Below, one piece after another: positions 7,651 to 13,774 of a stretch of 17,116 nucleotides of DNA. The notes under the pieces are model-generated. The model worked only from the letters and a program-made list of their open reading frames with translations. It did not search any database and was not told the origin of the DNA. The first letter of the stretch is position 1; the number at the start of each line of letters is the position of its first letter. Made by a program: the position numbers and the translations under genes. The DNA lies in contig JAWVEV010000103.1 in NCBI GenBank assembly GCA_033856535.1, positions 1 through 17,116 on the forward strand. Direction: 5' to 3'. The DNA is from JAWVEV01 sp033856535. GTDB lineage: Bacteria; Actinomycetota; Thermoleophilia; Miltoncostaeales; Miltoncostaeaceae.

Positions 7651-7667
7651 CTACTCGTAGCTCAGGG
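7643..7667. terminator. Hairpin spanning both stops at the phoD / permease junction (candidate bidirectional terminator)
   Basis: CCCTG-T-AGCTA (7643-7653) pairs with TAGCT-CAGGG (7658-7667) around the loop CTCG: ten base pairs with one bulged T. The structure includes both stop codons, TAG 7648-7650 on the plus strand and TAG 7651-7653 read on the minus strand. It has no U tract. Its centred position between convergent genes fits a terminator or 3'-end stabilising hairpin for both mRNAs. Confidence 0.5.
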
Positions 7668-10194
7668 CCCGGAGCACGTCGAGCTTCGCGGCGCGCCGGG
7701 CCGGGAAGACGCCGGCGAGCACGCCCAGGCCGAAGGCGGCCAGCAGGATCACCACCAGCTGCACCCAGGGGACCACGAAGACGATCCCCTCGCTGCCGAG
7801 CCCCTCGATCATGAGCCAGCCCAGGACGAGGCCGACGACCATGCCGAGCAGGCTGCCGATGGTCGCCGTGATCGCGCTCTCGAGGCGCACGATCCGCCGC
7901 AGCTGCGGCCGGGTGGTGCCGATCGCCCGCAGCATCCCGATCTCGCGCGTGCGCTCGTAGATCGTCAGCACCAGCGTCACGACGATCCCCACCAGCGAGA
8001 TCAGCACGCTGAAGGCCAGCAGCACGTAGAGGAACGTCAGGAGCTGGTTCACCTGGCCCTCGACCGAATCGGTGTACTCGGACTTCGAGCGCACCTCGGC
8101 CGCCGGGAATTGCTCGAGCGCCTTCTCGACGCCCGCGCGGACCGTGTCGCGGTCGGCCCCGGGCGCGTATCGGGCGACGATCACGAACGGGTCGTCGTCG
8201 GGCACCAGCGGGTCGAAGGCGAGGTTTGCCACGGTGGCGCCGGTGAAGAGCTGCGGGTCCTTGTAGATCCCGATCACCCGCAGCGTGGCCCGCTCGCCGC
8301 CGACCGCGATGGCGGTGAAGCCATCGCCCACCTCGAGGTGGTGCTCCGTCGCGAAGCCGTCCTCGATCACCGCGTCGTCGCGCCCCAACCGGCCGAACAG
8401 CGCATCCGAGCCGCCGTCCTTCCAATCGAACTCGAACAGCTCGGCGCCGGAGCGTGGGTCGATGCCGTTGAGCGCGTCCGAGGCGCCGTCCACCCTGACC
8501 TCGGCGAATGCCACCGGCGCCACGCCCCCCATCCCGGGCACCGCGCGCATGGCGTCGACCGCCGCGCGCGGGATGAAGCTGAAGTCGCGCGAGGTCACGA
8601 TCAGGTCGGCCTGCACCAGCTTGTCCAGGGCGCCGGTGAAGGACTCCTTGAAGCCCTGCGCCAGCACGGTGACCAGCACGACCAGCGCGACGCCGATCGT
8701 GAGCGCCGACGCGGTGCTGGCCGTGCGGGCCGGGTTGCGCGCGGTGTTGTCGCGCGCCAGCGTGGCGGTGCCGCCGTAGAGCGCCTGCAGCGGCTTGGCC
8801 ACGACCCGGACGATCGGCCGGACGGCGTAGCGCAGGACCATCGCGGCGGCGGCCAGGAGCAGCACGGCGCCGGCCATCAGGGTCAGCAGCCGCTGGCCCA
8901 CCCCGGAGTCGCTCGCGAGGCCGGCCACCAGGATCAGGACGCCCAGGACGCCGAGGATCGCGGCGATGACCGGCGAGAGGCGGCTGAGGCGCCCGCGCGG
9001 CAGCACCGCGCCCTCGCGGAGCGCCGCGACCGGCGCGATCCGCGTGGCCCGCAGCGCCGGGATCAGGGCCGCGATCAGCGGGACGGTGATGCCCACGATG
9101 AGCGCGGTCGCGATCGTCCGCCCCTGCAGCTCGGCGCCGGCGGTGGGCAGGCCGAACCCGAAGGCGTCGAAGAGCCCGACGACCAGCGCGGCGAACAGGA
9201 AGCCGCCGAGCAGCCCCAGGATCGAGGCGACGATCGCGATCACCAGCGCCTCGCCGAGGACGCCCTGCAGCAGCTGGCGCCGGCTCGCGCCGATCGTCCG
9301 CAGCATCGCCAGCTCGCGGGTGCGCTGGGCGACCGTGATCGAGAAGACGTTGAAGATGATGAAGGCGCCCACCAGTACCGCGACCGCCGCCAGCCCCAGC
9401 AGGACCGGCGTGATGAACGTGCCGATGGCGTCGCCCACCTGATCCGACTGCTCCTGGGCGTTCTCGAGGCCGGTCTGCACCCGGACCCCGTCGGGCACCA
9501 CCGCCTGGACCCGCCGGGCGAGCGTCGCCGGCGACGTGCCGTCGGCGGCGGCCGCGTTGATGACCGAGACCTCGCCCTCGCGGTCGTACCAGCGCTGGGC
9601 GTCCTCCAGCGTGGTGACCACGATCGTCGCGCCGCCGATGGCGGCGTCGATGTGGAAGATCCCGGAGATCGTGACCGGCCTCAGGCCGACCTTGGTCGCC
9701 AGCTGCGCCTTCTGGCCGACGGAGAGGTCCTTGCTGTCGGCCATGTCGTCGTCGACCGCGATCTCGCCGGGCGCGTCGGGGATCGACCCGTCGACCACCT
9801 TCGTGGTGCCCACCGGGTCCGGCGACGAGGAGACCACCAGCGAGGGCGCCCCGCCCTTGCTGCCCAGGTACTTCCCGTCGACCACGAGGGCGCCGGTCGC
9901 GAGCACCTGCCCCTCCACCCTCGCCACGCCGTCGACGGCGCCCACACGCGCCACCAGCGACTCGGGCAGCGGGCCGGCGTCCGGGGACTGCTGCGACTCG
10001 AAGGCCGGCTTCGTCGAGACGATGACGTCGATGCCCTCGTTGGCCTCGACGAAGATGTCGTCGAACGCGTGGCGGATCTGGTCGGTCAGCACGAAGGTGC
10101 CGGAGACCATCGCCACGCCGATCAGGATCGAGAGGGCGGTCAGGGCCGAGCGGAGCCGCCGGGCCCCCAGGCCCCTGAGGATCAGCCGGAGCAC
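7651..10194 (-). CDS. ABC transporter permease, FtsX/MacB type (duplicated)
   Basis: An 847-residue integral membrane protein that should work with the ATPase encoded just upstream as a MacB/LolCE-like exporter or mechanotransmitter; the substrate is unknown. About ten membrane segments are visible: near 17-38, 263-287, 315-342, 360-381, 407-426, 436-456, 497-514, 718-744, 773-797 and 808-830. Two extracytoplasmic MacB-like core domains lie at about 40-260 and 520-710. The two FtsX halves repeat the motif RTRELAMLRTIGASRRQLL (291-309) and RTREIGMLRAIGTTRPQL (from 749). The C-terminus KLDVLRALSYE is a family hallmark. The start is GTG, seven bases after the ATPase stop, with only weak ribosome binding sequence, so coupling is likely. 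The stop adjoins phoD within a hairpin. Confidence 0.92.
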   Translation of the reverse strand: MLRLILRGLGARRLRSALTALSILIGVAMVSGTFVLTDQIRHAFDDIFVEANEGIDVIVSTKPAFESQQSPDAGPLPESLVARVGAVDGVARVEGQVLATGALVVDGKYLGSKGGAPSLVVSSSPDPVGTTKVVDGSIPDAPGEIAVDDDMADSKDLSVGQKAQLATKVGLRPVTISGIFHIDAAIGGATIVVTTLEDAQRWYDREGEVSVINAAAADGTSPATLARRVQAVVPDGVRVQTGLENAQEQSDQVGDAIGTFITPVLLGLAAVAVLVGAFIIFNVFSITVAQRTRELAMLRTIGASRRQLLQGVLGEALVIAIVASILGLLGGFLFAALVVGLFDAFGFGLPTAGAELQGRTIATALIVGITVPLIAALIPALRATRIAPVAALREGAVLPRGRLSRLSPVIAAILGVLGVLILVAGLASDSGVGQRLLTLMAGAVLLLAAAAMVLRYAVRPIVRVVAKPLQALYGGTATLARDNTARNPARTASTASALTIGVALVVLVTVLAQGFKESFTGALDKLVQADLIVTSRDFSFIPRAAVDAMRAVPGMGGVAPVAFAEVRVDGASDALNGIDPRSGAELFEFDWKDGGSDALFGRLGRDDAVIEDGFATEHHLEVGDGFTAIAVGGERATLRVIGIYKDPQLFTGATVANLAFDPLVPDDDPFVIVARYAPGADRDTVRAGVEKALEQFPAAEVRSKSEYTDSVEGQVNQLLTFLYVLLAFSVLISLVGIVVTLVLTIYERTREIGMLRAIGTTRPQLRRIVRLESAITATIGSLLGMVVGLVLGWLMIEGLGSEGIVFVVPWVQLVVILLAAFGLGVLAGVFPARRAAKLDVLRALSYE

Positions 10195-10201
10195 GCCGCC
10201 G

Positions 10202-10930
10202 CTACTCGATCGACTTCACGACGTCGAAGATCTGCTCGGCATCCAGGCCCTTCTCGTCCCGGACCACCCGCCCGTCGCTCAGGAAGACCACCCGGTCCGC
10301 GATGGCCGCCGCGCGGGGGTCGTGGGTGACCATCACGATCGTCTGCCCGAGCTCGTCCACCGACCGGCGCAGGAGCTCCAGGATCTCGCCGCTCGAGGTC
10401 GAGTCGAGGTTGCCCGTCGGCTCGTCGGCGAAGAGCACCGCCGGGCGCATGATGAGCGCCCGCGCGATCGCGACCCGCTGCTGCTGTCCTCCGGAGAGCT
10501 CGGAGGGGCGGTGCCGGACGCGATCGCTCAGCCCGACCGACGCGATCAGCTCCTGCCGCCAGGCGGCGTCGATCTTGCGGCCGGCGATCGACGCCGGAAG
10601 CAGGATGTTCTCCTCGGCGCTGAGCATCGGCAGCAGGTTGAAGAACTGGAAGACGAAGCCGATCTTGTCCCGCCGCAGCTGGGTCAGCCGCTTGTCCTCC
10701 AGGCGGGTGATCTCGGTGCCGTCGATGGTCACGGTGCCGGCGGTGGGATGGTCGAGCCCGGCCAGGACGTGCATCAGGGTCGACTTGCCGGAGCCCGACG
10801 GGCCCATGACGGCCGCGAACTGGCCGCGGGGGAAGTCGATCGAGACGCCGCGCAGGGCGTCGACGGCGGTCGTTCCCTCGCCGTAGCGGCGGGCGACCTC
10901 CCGGGCCACGACGACCGGTCCGTCTCCCAT
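10202..10930 (-). CDS. ABC transporter ATP-binding protein, MacB/LolD type
   Basis: The 242-residue ATPase powers the downstream FtsX-type permease. Walker A is GPSGSGKST (43-51), the Q-loop is VFQFFNLLPM (93-102), the signature LSGGQQQRVAIARAL (145-159), Walker B VLFADEPTGNLD (165-176) and the H-loop VTHD (His203). LDHPTAGTVTIDG and FNLLP are typical of the LolD/MacB subfamily. I chose the ATG at 10930 because GGGAGG lies about six bases upstream; an in-frame GTG at 10957 would add nine residues and has no better site. The gene is divergent from the metallopeptidase operon across a 92-base intergenic region that contains a perfect 10-base inverted repeat. Confidence 0.93.
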   Translation of the reverse strand: MGDGPVVVAREVARRYGEGTTAVDALRGVSIDFPRGQFAAVMGPSGSGKSTLMHVLAGLDHPTAGTVTIDGTEITRLEDKRLTQLRRDKIGFVFQFFNLLPMLSAEENILLPASIAGRKIDAAWRQELIASVGLSDRVRHRPSELSGGQQQRVAIARALIMRPAVLFADEPTGNLDSTSSGEILELLRRSVDELGQTIVMVTHDPRAAAIADRVVFLSDGRVVRDEKGLDAEQIFDVVKSIE

Positions 10931-10964
10931 GCGCGCCTCCCAGCCTCGATTCCCCACACGCCAC

Positions 10965-10991
10965 GCCGGCGGCGCGCCCCTCGCCGCCGGC
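10965..10991. repeat. Perfect 10-bp inverted repeat in a divergent promoter region
   Basis: GCCGGCGGCG (10965-10974) is the exact reverse complement of CGCCGCCGGC (10982-10991), with a 7-base spacer. It lies between the ATPase start (10930, minus) and the proposed leaderless metallopeptidase start (11023, plus), so it could be an operator for a regulator controlling one or both operons, or an RNA hairpin in the ATPase leader. Its all-GC make-up raises the odds of chance occurrence in this genome. Confidence 0.5.
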
Positions 10992-11009
10992 CAGTCTACC
11001 CACGCCGGG

Positions 11010-11015
11010 TACGAT
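11010..11015 (+). promoter_or_regulatory. Candidate -10 element of a leaderless promoter
   Basis: TACGAT fits the actinobacterial -10 pattern TAnnnT and ends seven bases before GTG 11023, the spacing expected when transcription starts at the first base of the start codon. No convincing -35 hexamer is seen. The ATG at 11014 lies inside this element, which argues against that codon being the start. Confidence 0.42.
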
Positions 11016-11022
11016 GACTCCC

Positions 11023-11367
11023 GTGCAGGTCGACCGCCTCGAGTTCGAGCAGCTGGTGGCCGACGCGATCGACGAGATCCCCGACCGGTTCGCCGGTGCG
11101 CTGGAGGAGGTGGCGATCGTGGTCGAGGACCGCGCGCCGGACCACCTCCACCCGCTCTACGGGCTCTACCAGGGCATCCCGCTCACCGAGGGCTGGCAGA
11201 TCTCCGGCGCGCTGCCGGCCCGGATCTCGATCTACATGCACCCGATGCTGGAGCACTGCCACACGGCCGCCGAGGTCGTGCGCCAGGTCCGCATCACGGT
11301 CCTCCACGAGCTCGGGCACCACCTCGGGTTCGACGAGGAGGGCCTGCACGAGCTGGGCTACGGATGA
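11023..11367 (+). CDS. Small zincin-like metallopeptidase (PF06262 type)
   Basis: A 114-residue minimal metallopeptidase-fold protein of unknown substrate. HELGHHLGFD (95-104) gives the HExxHxxGxD zinc motif: His95, Glu96, His99 and Asp104. The preceding LYGLYQGIPLTEG (46-57-region) and LPARISIYMHPML (64-76-region) are the other conserved blocks of the family, whose members are widespread in Actinobacteria. No signal peptide or membrane segment is present, so it is cytoplasmic. GTG 11023 is preferred because a -10-like TACGAT covers the alternative ATG at 11014 and no Shine-Dalgarno precedes either codon; the alternative adds three residues. It overlaps the nitroreductase by ATGA, so the two are cotranscribed. 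Confidence 0.87.
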   Translation: MQVDRLEFEQLVADAIDEIPDRFAGALEEVAIVVEDRAPDHLHPLYGLYQGIPLTEGWQISGALPARISIYMHPMLEHCHTAAEVVRQVRITVLHELGHHLGFDEEGLHELGYG

Positions 11368-11939
11368 TGAGCGGGGACGCGGTGATGGCGGCCATCCTCG
11401 GCCGGCGCAGCGTGCCGCGGGTGAAGCCGGAGCCGCTGCCGCGCGAGCTGGTGGAGGAGCTACTGGGCGCCGCGGTGCGCGCCCCGAACCATCACCTGAC
11501 GGCCCCGTGGCGCTTCGTGATCCTCGCCGGCGACGCCCGCCGGGCGCTGGGCGAGGCGCACCTGCGCGCGGTGCTGCGCGGGCGGCCGGACCTCCCGCCC
11601 GAGGGGGTCGAGAAGGAGGCCACCCGGCTGGAGCGGGCGCCGGTGGTGGTGGTCTGCATCGTCTCGCCGCGGGCCGACGACGCCGTGACCGCCCGCGAGG
11701 ACCGCGACGCCGTCGCCGCCGGCGTCCAGAACCTGCTGCTCGCGGCCGGCGCGCGGGGGGTGGGCGCCCAGTGGCGCACCGGAGCGATGGCCGACGAGCC
11801 CGAGGTGCGCGAGCACCTGGGCCTGGCGCCGGCCGAGGCGATCGTCGGCTTCGTCTACCTGGGCTGGCCGCAGGAGCCGCCGGGCCCCGCGAGCCCGCGG
11901 CCGCCGCTGGACGGCGTGACCCGCTGGGAGGGCTGGTAG
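11364..11939 (+). CDS. Nitroreductase family protein (YdjA-like FMN oxidoreductase)
   Basis: A 191-residue FMN-dependent oxidoreductase of the nitroreductase fold; the natural substrate is unknown. The N-terminal ILGRRSVPRVKPEPL (11-25) holds the FMN-phosphate-binding Arg14-Arg15-Ser16. APNHHLTAPWRFVIL (40-54) is the YdjA/NfnB-type second block and GARGVGAQWRTG (129-140) the FMN-ring loop. VGFVYLGWPQE is the usual C-terminal strand. Members of this compact class act as homodimers with FMN between subunits. The start ATG at 11364 overlaps the metallopeptidase stop (TGA 11365-11367); a second ATG follows at once at 11367. A link between the peptidase and the reductase is not evident beyond shared transcription. 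Confidence 0.9.
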   Translation: MMSGDAVMAAILGRRSVPRVKPEPLPRELVEELLGAAVRAPNHHLTAPWRFVILAGDARRALGEAHLRAVLRGRPDLPPEGVEKEATRLERAPVVVVCIVSPRADDAVTAREDRDAVAAGVQNLLLAAGARGVGAQWRTGAMADEPEVREHLGLAPAEAIVGFVYLGWPQEPPGPASPRPPLDGVTRWEGW

Positions 11940-11993
11940 CCCCCCGCCGTTGGGCGTAGGTTTGCGGGCCCGGGGGCTCGGAGGGGACGGGTC

Positions 11994-12530
11994 GTGGCGA
12001 GGACCGTCGGCGAAGAGGTGTTCGAGCGGGTCCAGGCGCTGACCGCCGCCCCGTCGGCGCTGGGCCGCACCGAGGCGATCCGGCGGGTCGCCGAGGAGAT
12101 GGGCCGCACGCCGAGCGCGACCTCCTCGGCCTTCTACGCCGCCGCGCGGCGCGCCGGGGGACCCGGCGGAGGGCCGCAGGGCGGGCTCGAGGCCGAGCGC
12201 GACGCCCCGGGGCGCTCATCCGGACACAGCGACGCCGGCCGGCTCTACGCCGAGATGCTCCCCCTGGTGGAGGCCGGCGGGTCGATCGAGCAGGCCGCCC
12301 GGCGCTTCGGCAGCGAGGACGACGTGCCGGCGATCGCGGCGGGCTTCCGGCGCTGGCGGTCGCGCCAGCAGGGCGATGCGAGCGCGGCGGCGCCGCGCCG
12401 GCGCCACGAGGACCCGGAGGCGCGAATCGTCGCGCTGGAGGCCGAGAACCGCGGCCTGCGCAACGAGCTCGCCCGCACCCGCCGGACGCTGGCGCGCATC
12501 CGGACGCTCGCCGACGAGGCGGCCGAGTAG
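11994..12530 (+). CDS. Hypothetical HTH and coiled-coil protein
   Basis: I do not recognise a named family. The 178-residue protein has three parts. Residues 22-55 (GRTEAIRRVAEEMGRTPSAT then SSAFYAAARR) look like a helix-turn-helix of the kind where a conserved RVAEE.GR.. helix is followed by a recognition helix. After a Gly/Pro-rich linker (55-80), residues 82-123 (LYAEMLPLVEAGGSIEQAAR then RFG) resemble a second helical DNA-binding unit. Residues 140-176 are a heptad-rich coiled coil (IVALEAENRGLRNELARTRR). This suggests a dimeric DNA-binding protein, which is inference. GGAGGGG lies seven bases before the GTG start. A spacer of 68 bases separates it from the next gene on the same strand. 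Confidence 0.72.
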   Translation: MARTVGEEVFERVQALTAAPSALGRTEAIRRVAEEMGRTPSATSSAFYAAARRAGGPGGGPQGGLEAERDAPGRSSGHSDAGRLYAEMLPLVEAGGSIEQAARRFGSEDDVPAIAAGFRRWRSRQQGDASAAAPRRRHEDPEARIVALEAENRGLRNELARTRRTLARIRTLADEAAE

Positions 12531-12598
12531 CGCCACTCCCACCGTTTTCGCGGCGGCGGGCCCGGGCAGAACCCCGAGACCGAGACAGGGGGACGACG

Positions 12599-13090
12599 AT
12601 GGCCCGAGCAGACACGGCCCGGCGGGCGGACCGTGACGAGATCACCGCCCGCATCGACGAGCTCGAGGCGCGCCTGCGCGAGGCCGAGGGCGAGGGGACC
12701 GGGGAGCTGTCCGACGTCGACCAGCATCCGGGCGACCGAGCGACGGAGCTCTACGAGCGGGAGCAGGACATCCAGCGGCTGGAGACCCTCCGCGAGGAGC
12801 TGCGGATGCTCGACGACGCCTCGGCGCGTCCCGATGCGCCGCCCGTCCCGCGCGGCGAGCGCCTGCAGCCCGACCCGGACGGCGACGACAGCACGCCGCT
12901 CGACGAGCCCGAGCCGCGCGAGGACCTCTCGGCGATCCCGATGGGCAAGCAGCCGAAGCTCGACCCGGAGTCGCCGCCGATCGACGCGCCGGGAATGGTC
13001 TACACGGACGGCGCCGAGGAGCCGGCGGTCGGGGATCCCGACCCGAAGCAGGAGCGGATCGAGCGGCGGGGCTACCGGCCCCGGCCCTGA
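12599..13090 (+). CDS. YteA/DksA-like protein lacking the zinc finger
   Basis: A 163-residue acidic soluble protein. Residues 12-32 form a short coiled coil, and 34-58 contain TGELSDVDQHPGDRATEL followed by YEREQDI. This closely matches the Bacillus YteA pattern GELSAYDNHPGDQATELYER, the signature of the YteA branch of the TraR/DksA superfamily. In YteA a four-cysteine or degenerate zinc finger follows; here residues 75-163 have no cysteine at all and are Pro/Asp/Glu-rich, probably disordered, with repeated PxxDxP segments. The protein may keep the coiled-coil tip yet not the fold that inserts into the RNA polymerase secondary channel, so its role is unclear. AGGGGG precedes the ATG by about nine bases. 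It follows the HTH/coiled-coil gene on the same strand. Confidence 0.78.
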   Translation: MARADTARRADRDEITARIDELEARLREAEGEGTGELSDVDQHPGDRATELYEREQDIQRLETLREELRMLDDASARPDAPPVPRGERLQPDPDGDDSTPLDEPEPREDLSAIPMGKQPKLDPESPPIDAPGMVYTDGAEEPAVGDPDPKQERIERRGYRPRP

Positions 13091-13194
13091 GCCCGGGTCA
13101 GTCCTCGTCGAGGGCGTCCCAGAACGCGAGCGGCCCCGCGCGGGCGGCGACACGTGGCGCGAGACACGCCCCGGCGGAGCGGTCGCCCCACCTG

Positions 13195-13224
13195 CCCGCG
13201 CCGTTGGGCCCCCATGGCGCAGGG
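13195..13224. terminator. Candidate hairpin between convergent genes
   Basis: CCC-GCGCC (13195-13202) pairs with GGCGC-A-GGG (13216-13224): eight base pairs with one bulged A around a 13-base loop that can partly pair internally. It lies in the 181-base gap between the YteA-like gene and the convergent SnoaL-like gene, 105 bases past the first stop. No U tract follows on either strand. The rest of the gap (13091-13271) shows no gene. Confidence 0.3.
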
Positions 13225-13271
13225 CCACGAGCAGTGGACGACCGCACCGGTTCGAACCCGGACGCTGTCCG

Positions 13272-13691
13272 TCAGACGGCCGCGGGCGCCGGCAGCGCTC
13301 CGAGCTGCACCAACAGGCTCGGCACGTCGACGAGCTCCCATTCCTCGGCGATCTTCCCGTCCCGGAAGCGGCTGATGGTCAGCGTCGTGAACGCCACGTC
13401 GCGACCGGTCGCCGCGACGCCCATCAGCTCGCCCTCGTGGCGGCCGCGGACGGTGCCGCGGGTGGCGACGCAGTCGCCGTCGGCGAACTGGTGCTCGATC
13501 GTGACGTTCAGGCCCGCGAGCGCCGCGCGATAGCCCGCGACCATCTCGGCCAGGCCCTCGGGCCCGCGGGCCTCCTCGGGGTGACACACGTAATCGTGGG
13601 TGACGATGCTCGGGAGCGCCTCCCAGTTGCCCGCCGACGCCTCGGCGAAGCAATCGCGCACCATCTTCATCATGTCCTCGCTGCTGCTCAC
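13272..13691 (-). CDS. SnoaL-like / NTF2-fold ester cyclase family protein
   Basis: A 139-residue protein of the SnoaL-like polyketide-cyclase class (alpha+beta barrel, NTF2 superfamily). Typical blocks are DCFAEASAGNWEALPSIV (13-30), GPEGLAEMVAGYRAALAG (43-60), VTIEHQFADGDCVATRGTVR (63-82), HEGELMGVAATGRDVAF (85-101) and ISRFRDGKIAEEWELVD (106-122). Many members are small enzymes or ligand-binding proteins of unknown substrate. The GTG at 13691 is chosen because GGAGG lies six bases upstream; a start at 13754 would add 21 residues running through this site. It lies 83 bases downstream of the LuxR-type regulator on the same strand, so it may be cotranscribed with it or be its target. Confidence 0.87.
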   Translation of the reverse strand: MSSSEDMMKMVRDCFAEASAGNWEALPSIVTHDYVCHPEEARGPEGLAEMVAGYRAALAGLNVTIEHQFADGDCVATRGTVRGRHEGELMGVAATGRDVAFTTLTISRFRDGKIAEEWELVDVPSLLVQLGALPAPAAV

Positions 13692-13774
13692 GACACACCT
13701 CCGTCGCTGACTGTTGGCGTCGAGGAGGATCGCCGCCGCCGCCGTGGCGAGCATCGGTGGGAGTACCTATTCGC

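Noticed and set aside
8110..10329. Long plus-strand open frame antisense to the ABC permease
   Set aside because: His/Arg/Asp-rich low-complexity translation typical of antisense frames; the minus strand encodes a clear FtsX-type permease.
11938..11978. Terminator after the nitroreductase (AGCCCCC...GGGGGCT with an inner CGCC-GTTG-GGCG)
   Set aside because: The outer loop is 27 bases, the inner stem only four pairs, and only TTT follows; too weak to call.
12531..12598. Promoter between the HTH protein and the YteA-like gene
   Set aside because: No -10/-35 pair stands out; only the ribosome binding site is convincing.
13241..13272. tRNA-like T-arm (CCGG-TTCGAAC-CCGG) suggesting a tRNA gene or att site
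   Set aside because: Only four base pairs form, no matching 5' acceptor strand or anticodon arm is found 60-75 bases upstream, and the reverse strand pairs worse.
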